A DNA stretch of 64,000 nucleotides from the NCBI RefSeq assembly GCF_006716785.1, contig NZ_VFPQ01000001.1, positions 2,108,001-2,172,000 on the forward strand. Reading direction: 5' to 3'. Every line of letters begins with the position of its first letter. The first letter of the stretch is position 1. Shown piece after piece: positions 25,640 through 36,100 of this stretch. This DNA comes from Thermopolyspora flexuosa. GTDB taxonomy: Bacteria; Actinomycetota; Actinomycetes; Streptosporangiales; Streptosporangiaceae. A program made the position numbers and the translations under genes. The notes below the pieces were generated by a model. That model worked only from the letters and a program-made list of their open reading frames with translations. It ran no database searches and had not been told where the DNA came from.

Positions 25640-28600
25640 GTGCCGAGTGCGACATCGGATAAGCCGGATATCGGCAACCTGGTGGTAGTTCGCGGCCAGC
25701 GCTGGGTGGTCGGCGACGTCGATCCCGCCGAAGGCAACACCATCGTCACGCTGCAGAGCGTGGAGGACGGCCGGTACGGCGAGTCGCTCACCGTGGTGTG
25801 GGAGATCGAGCCGGGCCGCGAGGTGCTCCCCAGCGGCTCGCTGCCCGAGGTCACCCCGAACGGGTTCGACCGGCCGGAACGGCTCGCCGCGTTCCTCGAC
25901 GCCATCCGCTGGTCGGCGGTCGCCTCGGCGGACGTGCGGACCCTCCAGGCCCCGTTCCGCTCCGGCGTCGCCGTCGAGGACTACCAGCTCGAACCGGTCG
26001 CCCGCGCCGTCGACTCGCCGCGCGTCAACCTGCTGCTCGCCGACGACGTCGGCCTCGGCAAGACGATCGAGGCGGGCCTCGTCGCCCTCGAGCTCATGCT
26101 GCGCCAGCGCGGCCGCCGCATCATGATCGTCTGCCCGGCCGGGCTGACGATCAAGTGGAAGGACGAGATGGCCGAGAAGTTCGGCCTCGACTTCACCATC
26201 ATCGACACCGACCGCTGCGCCAAGGTCCGCCGCGCGTACGGCAGCGCCGCCAACCCGTTCGAGATCTACCCGCTGACCATCGTCAGCCTGCCGTGGCTGC
26301 GCGGCCAGAAGGCCCAGCGGCTGCTCGCCGAGGTCCTCCCGCCCGACGGCCCGACGTACCCGCGTACCTTCGACCTGCTCATCCTCGACGAGGCCCACCA
26401 CATCGCCCCGGCCGCGCCCAAGCAGGCGTACGCGGTCGACTCCCAGCAGACCAAGCTGATCCGCCGGCTGGCCCCGCACTTCACCCACCGGCTTTTCCTG
26501 TCGGCGACCCCGCACAACGGCTACAACGAGTCGTTCACCGCCCTGCTGGAGATCCTCGACGACCAGCGGTTCGCCCGCGGCGTGCAGCCGTCGCGCAGCG
26601 CGGTGAGCGAGACGGTGGTCCGCCGCCTCAAGACCCAGATCCTCGAGAACGGCCGGCCCAAGTTCCCCAAGCGGGTCGCCAAGGAGATCCCGGTCGAGTA
26701 CCCGCCGGACGAGCGCGAGGTGCACGACCTGCTCAAGCAGTTCGCCGCGCTGCGCCGCAAGCGCCTCACCAAGGCCCGCGGGCGCAAGGCCGCCGACCTC
26801 GTCACGCTGCTGCTGAAGAAGCGGCTGTTCTCCAGCCCCGCCGCGTTCGCACGCACCGTCGACGTCTACCTCGGCACGATCGAGCAGAAGGTCGAGAACT
26901 TTACCGACAGCGACGACGTCCCCGAGTGGCTGGAGGACTTCGTCGACGACGTCGCCGACTACGACGACGAGGGCATGGCGAACGCCGAGGACGACGCGGT
27001 CGTCCAGGCCCACCCGCTGCAGGGCGGCGCCACGCCCGAGGAGGCGGAGCTGCTCAAGCGGATGTGGGAGTGGGCCGAGCGGCGCAAGGTACGGCCCGAC
27101 GCGAAGGCCGCCGAGCTCATCACGTACCTCAAGGCGGTCTGCCTGCCGGACGGCAAGAACTGGACAAACGAGCGGGTGGTGGTCTTCACCGAGTACAAGG
27201 ACACCCTCGACTGGCTGGAGACCCTGCTCCGCCAGGAGGGCCTCGGCGGCGACCGCGTGGCCACCATGCACGGCGGCAAGAGCGCCGACGAGCGCGAGCA
27301 GGTACGGCTCGCCTTCCAGAAGGCCCCCGACGAGCACCCGGTGCGCATCCTGCTCGCCACCGACGCCGCCGGCGAGGGCATCGACCTGCAGCGGTACTGC
27401 CACCGGCTGGTCAACTACGACATCCCGTTCAACCCGAACAAGCTGGAGCAGCGCATCGGCCGCATCGACCGGTACGGCCAGCGGCAGACCCCCGAGGTGC
27501 GGCACTTCGTCGGCGTGTTCAAGGGGGAGCACGTCGACACCTACGAGGCCGACCTGGAGTTCCTCGCCCGCGTGGCGCGGAAGGTCGCCCAGCAGGAGAA
27601 GGACCTCGGCCCGGTGAACGCGGTCATCTCCGAGCGCGTGCAGCGGCGCATGCTCGGCGAGAACGTGTCGATCGACAACGTCGAGGCCGAGACGCCCGAG
27701 GAGAACCTGCCGCTCGAGCACGACGTGCCCGAGCAGGTGCGCCGGCTCCGGGAACGGATCGACAGGACCGTCGACGAGCTCGGCATCACGCCCGCGAACG
27801 TCAAGCGGGTGGTCGACACCGCGCTCGAGCTGGCCCGGCAGCAGCCGCTGCGGCCGTACGTGGACGAGCGCCACCACGCCGAGGGCCTGTGGGAGGTCCC
27901 GGTGCTCACCGGGTCGTGGGAGCGCGGCACCGAAGGGCTGCTGGAGAAGTTCAACCCCGACAAGAACGAGACACCGCGCCGCAGGCCCATCACCTTCGAC
28001 CCGGCGGCGACCAAGGACCCCGAGGGCCGGGTCCGGGACGATGTGGTGCTCGCCCACCTCAACCACCCGCTGGTCGCCATGTCCACCGGGCTGCTGCGCG
28101 CCGCGGTGTCGAACAAGGAGATCGGCCTCAACCGGGTCACCGCGGTGGTCAGCGACCACCCCAAGCTGGAGACCACGCTCGTCGGCGCGTACTCCCGGTT
28201 CGTCCTCGTCGGCGGCGACGGCGTCCTGCTGCACGAGGAGGTCCTGTACGCCGGCGGCTGGCTGCGCGAACGGCACCCCGGCTTCGCCCGCGTCGAGACC
28301 CTCGGCACACTCCGCGACATCCTCGGCCACGCTCTCTCCGGGTGCGTCCCCGCCTCGCCGCGCGTGCAGACCTGGCTCGCCGAGGACGCCTGGCCGCGCG
28401 CCCGCAAGGGCCTGCTCGACGCCGTCAACGCACGCGCCGCCGAACGGCAGGACTCGCTGATGAGCCTGCTGGAGAAGCGGAAGGAGGCGGAGCGGAAGCG
28501 GATCCGCTCCAACATCGAGGAGTTCCGGCGCACCCTGGAGGCCAAGCTCGCCGAGGACACCGAGGACGACGGCGCCCTCATCAAGCGGTCCGAGCTCAAG

Positions 28601-28786
28601 GACCCGCGCGAGCTCGCCCAGTACCAGCGGGACCGCCAGTCCTGGCAGGACCGCCTCGACCGGCTCGAATCCGATCTCGAGCGTGAGCTCGAGGTGATCG
28701 AACGACGCTACAGCGACCCGCGGCCGCACCTGTTCCCGGTGGCGCTCATCTTCGTCGTGCCCCGGCACGAGGCGGCGTACCGATGA
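25640..28786 (+). CDS. drmD: DISARM DrmD: SNF2-type helicase
   Basis: About 1048 residues from the GTG at 25640 (G-rich site upstream; the frame stays open earlier without homologous sequence). Walker A D-V-G-L-G-K-T lies at 136-142 and L-D-E-A-H-H near 249-254. The helicase C-terminal half has D-A-A-G-E-G-I-D-L-Q and R-I-G-R-I-D-R-Y-G-Q near 605-615. These are SNF2/RapA-like motifs. The C-terminal third is a charged helical region. A SNF2 helicase just before a large adenine methyltransferase, DrmA, DrmB and DrmC is the published class 1 DISARM order, and that order gives the name. Its stop overlaps the next start by four bases (ATGA). Confidence 0.93.
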   Translation: MPSATSDKPDIGNLVVVRGQRWVVGDVDPAEGNTIVTLQSVEDGRYGESLTVVWEIEPGREVLPSGSLPEVTPNGFDRPERLAAFLDAIRWSAVASADVRTLQAPFRSGVAVEDYQLEPVARAVDSPRVNLLLADDVGLGKTIEAGLVALELMLRQRGRRIMIVCPAGLTIKWKDEMAEKFGLDFTIIDTDRCAKVRRAYGSAANPFEIYPLTIVSLPWLRGQKAQRLLAEVLPPDGPTYPRTFDLLILDEAHHIAPAAPKQAYAVDSQQTKLIRRLAPHFTHRLFLSATPHNGYNESFTALLEILDDQRFARGVQPSRSAVSETVVRRLKTQILENGRPKFPKRVAKEIPVEYPPDEREVHDLLKQFAALRRKRLTKARGRKAADLVTLLLKKRLFSSPAAFARTVDVYLGTIEQKVENFTDSDDVPEWLEDFVDDVADYDDEGMANAEDDAVVQAHPLQGGATPEEAELLKRMWEWAERRKVRPDAKAAELITYLKAVCLPDGKNWTNERVVVFTEYKDTLDWLETLLRQEGLGGDRVATMHGGKSADEREQVRLAFQKAPDEHPVRILLATDAAGEGIDLQRYCHRLVNYDIPFNPNKLEQRIGRIDRYGQRQTPEVRHFVGVFKGEHVDTYEADLEFLARVARKVAQQEKDLGPVNAVISERVQRRMLGENVSIDNVEAETPEENLPLEHDVPEQVRRLRERIDRTVDELGITPANVKRVVDTALELARQQPLRPYVDERHHAEGLWEVPVLTGSWERGTEGLLEKFNPDKNETPRRRPITFDPAATKDPEGRVRDDVVLAHLNHPLVAMSTGLLRAAVSNKEIGLNRVTAVVSDHPKLETTLVGAYSRFVLVGGDGVLLHEEVLYAGGWLRERHPGFARVETLGTLRDILGHALSGCVPASPRVQTWLAEDAWPRARKGLLDAVNARAAERQDSLMSLLEKRKEAERKRIRSNIEEFRRTLEAKLAEDTEDDGALIKRSELKDPRELAQYQRDRQSWQDRLDRLESDLERELEVIERRYSDPRPHLFPVALIFVVPRHEAAYR

Positions 28787-31700
28787 TCCAGCGGCAGACA
28801 GGACGAAGGGTAGGGGCAGTGAAGCACCGCAAGCCGCACGACACCGGCCGCGAGCACCTCGACTGGCTCGCCCTGGTCGACGTCTCCGGCCCGTTCCTCA
28901 GCCTTCCTGTGCTGCGCAAGACCTGGCCCGCGCTCGACGGGCTCACCAAGGAGCAGCGCTCCCGGCTGCGCGCCGAGCACGGTGCCTGGCAGCGCGGCGG
29001 CGACGTCGGCGACTGGATCAGGTACGTCCTGCGCGACCTGCTCGGCTGGGGCGACGCCCTGCACACCGACGGGCTCGACATCTTCAAGGTGGACGTGCCC
29101 GAGCACGACACGACCCTCGTCCCCGGCTTCGTGCTCGTCGAGCCGGGCAAGGCCGTCGCGCCCGAGGCCACCCGGCTCATCGGCCTGGTCTGCGAGGGCG
29201 ACCCGGTCCGCCGGGTGAAGGGCTCCGAATGGTCCGCCACCCCGGCCGACCGCGTGGCCCACCTGTGCCGCAGCCACAACGTGCCGCTCGGCCTCGCCAC
29301 CGACGGCCGCCGCTGGGCCCTGGTCTGGGCACCGCGCGGCGGCGTCACCACCACCGCGGTGTTCGACGCCATCACCTGGAACGAGGCCGCCGACCTCACC
29401 GTGGTGCGCGCCTTCGTATCGCTGCTGCGCCGCGAACGCTTCTTCGCGGTCACCGACGACCAGACCCTGCCCGCGCTGCTGGAGGCGAGCAAGGACAACC
29501 AGGAGCTCATCACCGAACGGCTCGGCGTGCAGGTCCGCCAGGCCGTGGAACTGCTCGTCGCCGCCATCGGCCGCGCCGAGGCCGCCGAGATCGAACGCGA
29601 CGGCCGCGGGTTGCCCAAGGACGTCAAGCCGGAGGACGTCTACCGGGGCGCGGTCGCCGTGATGATGCGGATCGTGTTCCTGCTGTTCGCCGAGGAGCGC
29701 AACCTGCTGCCCGCCGACAACGACCTCTATGTACAGGCGTACTCGGCGAGCCGGCTGTGCGAGGAGCTGGAGGCGCGGGCGAACGCCGGCAGCGAGAACG
29801 AACTGGAGAACACCTACGAGGCGTGGCACCGCCTGCTCGCCCTCTTCAACGCCGTGTACTACGGCATCGACCACCCGCGCCTGAAGATGCACGCCCACGG
29901 CGGCTCGCTCTTCGACCCGGAGGCGCACCCCTGGCTGCCGCTGTCGATCGACGACCGGACCGTGCTGCACATGCTCCGCGCGGTGCAGTACGTGTGGATG
30001 AGCGCGGGCCGGCAGCGCACCAACCGCAGCCTCAACGTCCCCGACTTCGAGAGCCGGGACACGGCGAAGAAGGGCGAGCGCCGCAAGCTCAGCTTCCGCT
30101 CCCTCGACGTCGAGCAGATCGGCTACGTGTACGAGGGCCTGCTCGCCTTCGAGGCCAAGCGCGCCGATGACGTCGTGGTCGGCCTGGTCGGCACCGAGGG
30201 CCTAGAGGAGGAGGTGTACCTCAGCGAGCTGGAAGAGCTCGCTGGCCCGGACCTCGCAGCCAGGCTGGCAGAGAAGTACGGCGAATCCGGCATCGGCAGC
30301 CCCTCCGCCTTGGAGAAGGCCCTCGCGCCGATGGACCCGGCCGAGACCGAGAAGGCCCGCGGCAAGCTGCTCGCTGTCACCAAGGGTGACGCGGACCTCG
30401 CCGACCGGCTGCTGCCGTTCTATTGCATTATCCGGGCCGACCTGCGCGGCCTTCCCATGGTCATCCTTCCTGGCGCGCTGTATGTCACCGAGTCGCGGCT
30501 GCGGAAGAACACCGGCACTCACTACACGCCGCGGAAGCTTGCCGAAGAGGTCGCCACAGGCGCATTGGAACCGCTCGTCTATAAGATCGGCCCGCTACAG
30601 ACAGCCGACCGCTCCAAATGGGTGCCGAAATCCTCGAAGGAAATACTAGAACTGAAGGTGGCGGACATCGCCATGGGCTCGGCCGCCTTCCTCGTCGCCG
30701 CTGCCCGATACCTAGGTGACCGCCTTATCGAGGCTTGGTCACGCGAGGGCAACGAGGCCGCCACCGTTTCCCTTAGGAACAGGTTGGAACAGACCACTGA
30801 TTCCGACGCGGACCCCGTGCTAATCGAGGCGAGAAGAAAGGTCATCGAAAACTGTCTTTATGGCGCCGACATCAACCCGATGGCTGTCGAGATGGCCAAG
30901 CTCTCCCTTTGGCTCGTCTCGATGGACCCGAACCGGCCCTTCACCTTCCTGGACGACCGTCTGGTCGCTGGCGATTCCCTGCTCGGTATCACCTCGATCG
31001 AGCAGCTGGAGTACATGCACCTCGACCCCAGGCGCGGGCGCAAGCTCTACGAGGGCGCGGCGTTGGACTTCACCAAGGACGTCAGATCGCTGCTTGCTCA
31101 GGCAGCGACTCGCCGTCGGTCACTTATTGAAATCGGAGGGGACGGCGATTCGCTGACGGTACAGGCCAAGAAGCGAAGTGTACTCGGGCAAATCGAGGTG
31201 GACACCGCACAGGCACGACTGTTCGCCGACCTCCTCGTGGGAGCTTCGCTGGCCCATGCGGTCGAGCAGGCCCGGTTGAGGCGTGAGTACCCCGTTCCCG
31301 GGCCGCAGCGGCGGGCGAAGGCACGTGGCTTCGATGCTGCTTCGCTTAAGGCGTCCGCATTGGTCAGCGCAGTGGTACGGCGAGAGCCCGGAAGCTTGGT
31401 CAAGGAACGCGAGCAGCGCAACGAGTGGCTGGCGACCGATCGTGTTCCAGGTACCTTCGACCGACAGCCGATTCACTGGCCGCTAGTGTTCCCAGAGGTC
31501 TTCGACCAGGGCCAAAAACAGCGCGCAAATGGTCCCGGCTTCGATGCAATCATCGGCAATCCACCATTCTTGGGTGGCTCGAAGATAAGCGGGGTCAACG
31601 GGTCGGCGTATCGTGATTACCTTGTATCCGCTGTTGCCGAAGGGAAAAAGGGTAATGCTGACCTTGTCGCATATTTCCTGCTTCGTGCCTATTCTATGTT

Positions 31701-32997
31701 GAATTCCGGAGGGCAGGTCGGGATTATTGCGACTAATACTCTTGCGCAAGGTGATACCCGCGAAGTAGGGCTCGAGCGACTTGTCGCTAAAGGGGCGACA
31801 ATAAGAAAAGCCATTAAGAGTAGGCCATGGCCTTCTGCGAGCGCCACCCTTGAATATTGTGCGGTCTGGCTCAGTAGACGCAGCCTGGGGGAAGATGCGG
31901 AACGAGTCTTGGATGACGTCGTTGTCTCGCAGATCATGCCTGATCTTGATGCTGGATCATGGATCATGAGAGCTCCTAAGCGACTGAGCTCCAGTGCGGG
32001 TATTGCTATTTATGGGACATATGTTCTGGGGCTTGGTTTCACGATGGAGCCTGCACAGGCCAGAGCCCTCCTCGAGGAGGATGAGCGGAATCGGGAGGTG
32101 CTTTTCCCTTATCTCAATGGGCAAGACTTGAACTCGCGACCCGATTGCTCCGCCAGTCGATGGATCGTAAACTTTTGGGATTGGCCTGAGTCGAAGGCGC
32201 AGTCCTACGATTCTTGTTACAATCATGTTTTGCGCTTGGTCAGGCCTGAGCGGATGAAGAATAGTGATCGTCAGGTGCGAGAGCGCTGGTGGCAATATAA
32301 GCGCCCGACAATCGATCTATATCGTGCGATCGCTAACTTCAAAAGGGTCATCGTCATCGCTCGAGTTAGCAGCGTCGTGATGCCGGTAATGGTGCCTACC
32401 GGGCAGGTTTTTAGTGAAACGGTTGTCGTGTTCGCCACCGATGACACGGCGATGTTGGCCTTGCTGTCGAGCGCACCGCACTACTGGTGGGTCCTGACCC
32501 GTTCGTCAACTCTGGAAACGCGCGTTCGCTACACGCCGTCGGACGTGTTTGAGACTCTGCCGTTGCCCGAGCTGACCGATGAGATGCGCGAGCTTGGGAA
32601 GCGGCTAGACACTTTTCGACGCGACCTCATGTCGTCTCGGAAAGCCGGTCTAACCACGACCTACAACATGGTCAACGACCCTCGGAACGTCGATGACGAC
32701 ATCGCGGAGCTGCGGCGTATCCACATGGCGATCGATGAGGCTGTCTGCCGTGCGTATGGCTGGGACGACTTGATTCCCGAGCTTGACCACGGCCACTATC
32801 CGGTGGGCCGGGAGATGCGGTTCACCGTGGGGCCCTACGCCCAGCGGGAGATGGTGGACCTGCTGCTGGAGCTCAACCATAAGAGGTACGAGGAGGAAGT
32901 GGAACAAGGGCTTCACGACAAGCATGGAAAGTGGGTGGTGCACCCAAAAGAGGGGATGCAGCCCGCTGTGTCTGATGAGCAGCAACTGCTGTGGTGA
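28783..32997 (+). CDS. drmMI: DISARM DrmMI: large adenine-specific DNA methyltransferase
   Basis: A protein of 1404 residues, a size typical of Eco57I/PglX-like enzymes. SAM motif I is A-D-I-A-M-G-S-A-A-F at 627-636, and the catalytic motif is N926-P-P-F, so N6-adenine methylation is expected. In class 1 DISARM this marks host DNA as self. A GTG at codon 13, with a G-rich site before it, is an alternative start; the ATG overlaps the drmD stop. From about 30420 to 32780 the base composition falls sharply (28 of 60 G+C at 31681-31740, against 48 of 60 at 28381-28440). That stretch spans the catalytic core and probable target-recognition part, a sign of segment exchange. Confidence 0.93.
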   Translation: MIQRQTGRRVGAVKHRKPHDTGREHLDWLALVDVSGPFLSLPVLRKTWPALDGLTKEQRSRLRAEHGAWQRGGDVGDWIRYVLRDLLGWGDALHTDGLDIFKVDVPEHDTTLVPGFVLVEPGKAVAPEATRLIGLVCEGDPVRRVKGSEWSATPADRVAHLCRSHNVPLGLATDGRRWALVWAPRGGVTTTAVFDAITWNEAADLTVVRAFVSLLRRERFFAVTDDQTLPALLEASKDNQELITERLGVQVRQAVELLVAAIGRAEAAEIERDGRGLPKDVKPEDVYRGAVAVMMRIVFLLFAEERNLLPADNDLYVQAYSASRLCEELEARANAGSENELENTYEAWHRLLALFNAVYYGIDHPRLKMHAHGGSLFDPEAHPWLPLSIDDRTVLHMLRAVQYVWMSAGRQRTNRSLNVPDFESRDTAKKGERRKLSFRSLDVEQIGYVYEGLLAFEAKRADDVVVGLVGTEGLEEEVYLSELEELAGPDLAARLAEKYGESGIGSPSALEKALAPMDPAETEKARGKLLAVTKGDADLADRLLPFYCIIRADLRGLPMVILPGALYVTESRLRKNTGTHYTPRKLAEEVATGALEPLVYKIGPLQTADRSKWVPKSSKEILELKVADIAMGSAAFLVAAARYLGDRLIEAWSREGNEAATVSLRNRLEQTTDSDADPVLIEARRKVIENCLYGADINPMAVEMAKLSLWLVSMDPNRPFTFLDDRLVAGDSLLGITSIEQLEYMHLDPRRGRKLYEGAALDFTKDVRSLLAQAATRRRSLIEIGGDGDSLTVQAKKRSVLGQIEVDTAQARLFADLLVGASLAHAVEQARLRREYPVPGPQRRAKARGFDAASLKASALVSAVVRREPGSLVKEREQRNEWLATDRVPGTFDRQPIHWPLVFPEVFDQGQKQRANGPGFDAIIGNPPFLGGSKISGVNGSAYRDYLVSAVAEGKKGNADLVAYFLLRAYSMLNSGGQVGIIATNTLAQGDTREVGLERLVAKGATIRKAIKSRPWPSASATLEYCAVWLSRRSLGEDAERVLDDVVVSQIMPDLDAGSWIMRAPKRLSSSAGIAIYGTYVLGLGFTMEPAQARALLEEDERNREVLFPYLNGQDLNSRPDCSASRWIVNFWDWPESKAQSYDSCYNHVLRLVRPERMKNSDRQVRERWWQYKRPTIDLYRAIANFKRVIVIARVSSVVMPVMVPTGQVFSETVVVFATDDTAMLALLSSAPHYWWVLTRSSTLETRVRYTPSDVFETLPLPELTDEMRELGKRLDTFRRDLMSSRKAGLTTTYNMVNDPRNVDDDIAELRRIHMAIDEAVCRAYGWDDLIPELDHGHYPVGREMRFTVGPYAQREMVDLLLELNHKRYEEEVEQGLHDKHGKWVVHPKEGMQPAVSDEQQLLW

Positions 32998-33109
32998 GCG
33001 AACACGCCCTGGCATGGCGACGAAAGATGGTGGCGTACGTGTGACCGGCCACGTCGATACGGAGCCGGTCCGGTGCAGTGGGCGTTAGGAGAAGGGAGCA
33101 GCTGGCTCG

Positions 33110-36100
33110 ATGATCAACGAGCAGGATGACCTGCTCCCGGAGCTGGGAAATCGGCAGCAGGCGTTGGAACTGACAGTGCAGAAGACGACGACTCCCGAGG
33201 ACAGGCGGCGGGCGCTCATCCAGAGCCTGGGCCTGCCACAGGATTTCGAGGAGGCCACCTCCTACCAGGTACGGGATGAATTCGAGGAGATCGTCCGTCG
33301 TGACCTGCTAGGACCTTGGGGTGGCGATCTGGAGCAGTTCCCGCCTAGGGCGATGGGGCCCCGGGAACGGTACCTGGTCGGCATGCTCGGCCCGAAGCAC
33401 ACCCCGAAGCCGTCCCTCGAGGCGGCTGCGGATATGCCGGACACCGAGTCCGGGGTGTCCGGGGATGGCCATGAGGACGAGCTGGGCGAGGTGATGACGC
33501 CACAGAACCTCGGTCGGATCTGGGCCTCCTCGATGGGGCTGGCGTTCGCGGTCAAGGCCGACGTGCACGCGGTCGCCGTCACGGCCTCTTGGGGCCGCTA
33601 CACCAAGGCCCGTGTGGAGCGGGACGACGGCAAGACGGTGAGCGTCTGGGCTCGCGAGCCGGTCCGCGTGGACAAGGAGATCCGGCTCGATGGCGAGCCC
33701 TCGTACCGCGTCTCGCTTACCGGCGGCGACAACGGCGTCCTGCTCGCAGTGGCCGTACGTCCGCAGCAGGACGGCCGGCGGGTGGTCGAGCTCACGCTGA
33801 TCAACGCGCAGCCCGAGCCGGAGACCAACCCGGACACCGCCTGGCTGTTCCAGTCCGAGCTCGTCGTTCGCGCTCTCGACGGCAATAGCGCGATCTTCCT
33901 GCCGATCGACGACCCGCTCGACGACACCGAGTGGGAGGGCGTCGATCTCGAGGAGAAGCACCTACGGCTGCTGTACCGCAACGAGCGCCGCTACGCCAAC
34001 GGCCGCAACGTCGCCGTCCACGCCTCGGTGCGCGAGGGCGAGCGCCTCGCCCACGAACTGCGCACCACCTGGATCCCCGTCTACGAGGTGCCCGCCACCG
34101 TGGCCGCGAGCGAAGGGCTCGCCGGCGTCGAGCTGTCCATGGACGTCCTCGCCGAGGCCACCCCGGAGCGGCTGAAGGCCGGGCTCGCCCCGCTCGCCGA
34201 CGGGTACGCGGCCTGGCTCGACCGGCAGCGTGACCGCATCCCCGAGCTGCCCGTCCCGCTGCGCGACACCGCGGAGAAGGCCGTGCACGCCGCCCGCGAG
34301 GTGGCCGAACGCATCCGTGCGGGCATCACCCTGCTCACCGACCCGGCCCAGCCCCGCCACGAGGAGGCCCTGCGGGCGTTCCGGTTCGCCAACCGGGCGA
34401 TGGCCCTGCAACGGAAGCACACCACCGCGGCGCGGCTGCGCGAGGAGTACGGCTGGGACTACCGCCTGGCCATCGACAAGGTGGAGAAGCAGGGCCCGAA
34501 GGCCGCGTCGTGGCGGCCGTTCCAGCTCGCGTTCGTGCTGCTCAACCTTCCGGCGCTCACCCACCCGGGACACCCGGAGCGCGCCCCGGATCGTTCCGGC
34601 CTGGTGGACCTGCTGTTCTTCCCCACCGGTGGCGGCAAGACCGAGGCGTACCTCGGCCTCACCGCGTACACCCTCGCCATCCGCCGCCTCCAGGGCGTGA
34701 TCGGCGACGGCGCCGACAGGCGCGACGGTCGGGCCGGTGTCGCCGTGCTCATGCGCTACACGCTGCGGCTGCTCACCGCCCAGCAGTTCCAGCGGGCCGC
34801 CGCGCTCATCTGCGCCGCCGAGGTGCTGCGCCGCGAGGACCCGGAGACCTGGGGGCGCGAGCCGTTCCGCATCGGCCTGTGGGTCGGCGGCGGCATGTCG
34901 CCCAACTGGTTCGAGGAGGCCTACGAGCAGATCAAGGAGGCCCGGGAGGCGGGCGACGGCAAGCGCACCAACGTGCTGCAGACGCTGAGCTGCCCGTGGT
35001 GCGGCGAACGCCTGCAGGGCCACCAGAATCTCCACCCCGACGAGGACCTCCGCCGGGTCTTCCTCTACTGCCCGCGCGGCGAGGGGGACGACCCCTGCCC
35101 GTTCTCGAAGCGCGGCGAGGAGGCGACGCTGCGCCCGTGGCTGGAGAGGATCGCCGCCGAGGCGGCCCCGTCCGCCCGCAGCGACGCGGAGCGCGCCGAG
35201 CTGATCGCGTCCCGGACGCGGGCGCTGCTCGCGGTGAGCCGCGAAGGGCTGCCGATCCTCACCGTCGACGAGGAGATCTACCGGTACGCGCCCGGCCTGG
35301 TGATCGCCACCGTGGACAAGCTGGCCCAGCTCCCCTGGAAGGGGTTCGCCGGCATCCTGTTCGGCCGGGTCACCCGGCGCTGCCCCCGCCACGGCTACCG
35401 GCACGACGATCTCGACGAGCACACCGGCTGCGCCGAACGGCACCATGCCAAGGGCGACCTCGAGGCGGTGAAGTACAGCGAGCCCGTGGTCCGGCTCCGC
35501 CCGCCGGACCTCATCATCCAGGACGAGCTCCACCTCATCTCCGGCGCGCTCGGCACCACGGTCGGCCTCTTCGAGGCGGCGGTCGCCGAGCTGTGCACCT
35601 GGCGGCTTCCCGACGGCACCGAGACCGGACCGAAGATCGTCGCGTCGACGGCGACGACCAAGCAGGCCGCACAGCAGGTGCTCGGCGTGTTCGGTAAAAA
35701 CCTCGCGGTCTTCCCGCCGCAGGTGATCGACGTCGGCGACACGTTCTTCTCCCGGCAGGTCCCGGTCTCCCCGGAACACCCCGGCCGCCGCTACCTGGGG
35801 CTGTGCGCGCACGGCGTGCGGCTCAAGTCGGCCGAGATCCGGCTCGCCGAGATCCTGCTGCTCGCCGGGCAGACGCTGTTCGACAAGTACGGCGAGCCCG
35901 CCGACCCGTACATGACGGTGGTCGGCTACTTCAACGCGACCCGCGAGCTCGCCGGCATGCGCCGGTACGTCGACGACGACGTGACCACCCGGGTGCGCAG
36001 CCACGGCACCCGCAAGGGCCTGTCGAACCGGATCACCTCCGACTCAGGCATGCTGAACGTGCAGGAGCTCACCTCGCGGATCTCCTCCGGCGACATCAGC

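Noticed and set aside
25535-28768. A 1077-codon reverse-strand open frame opposite drmD
   Set aside because: It mirrors drmD in a GC-rich antisense frame and has no recognisable domain.
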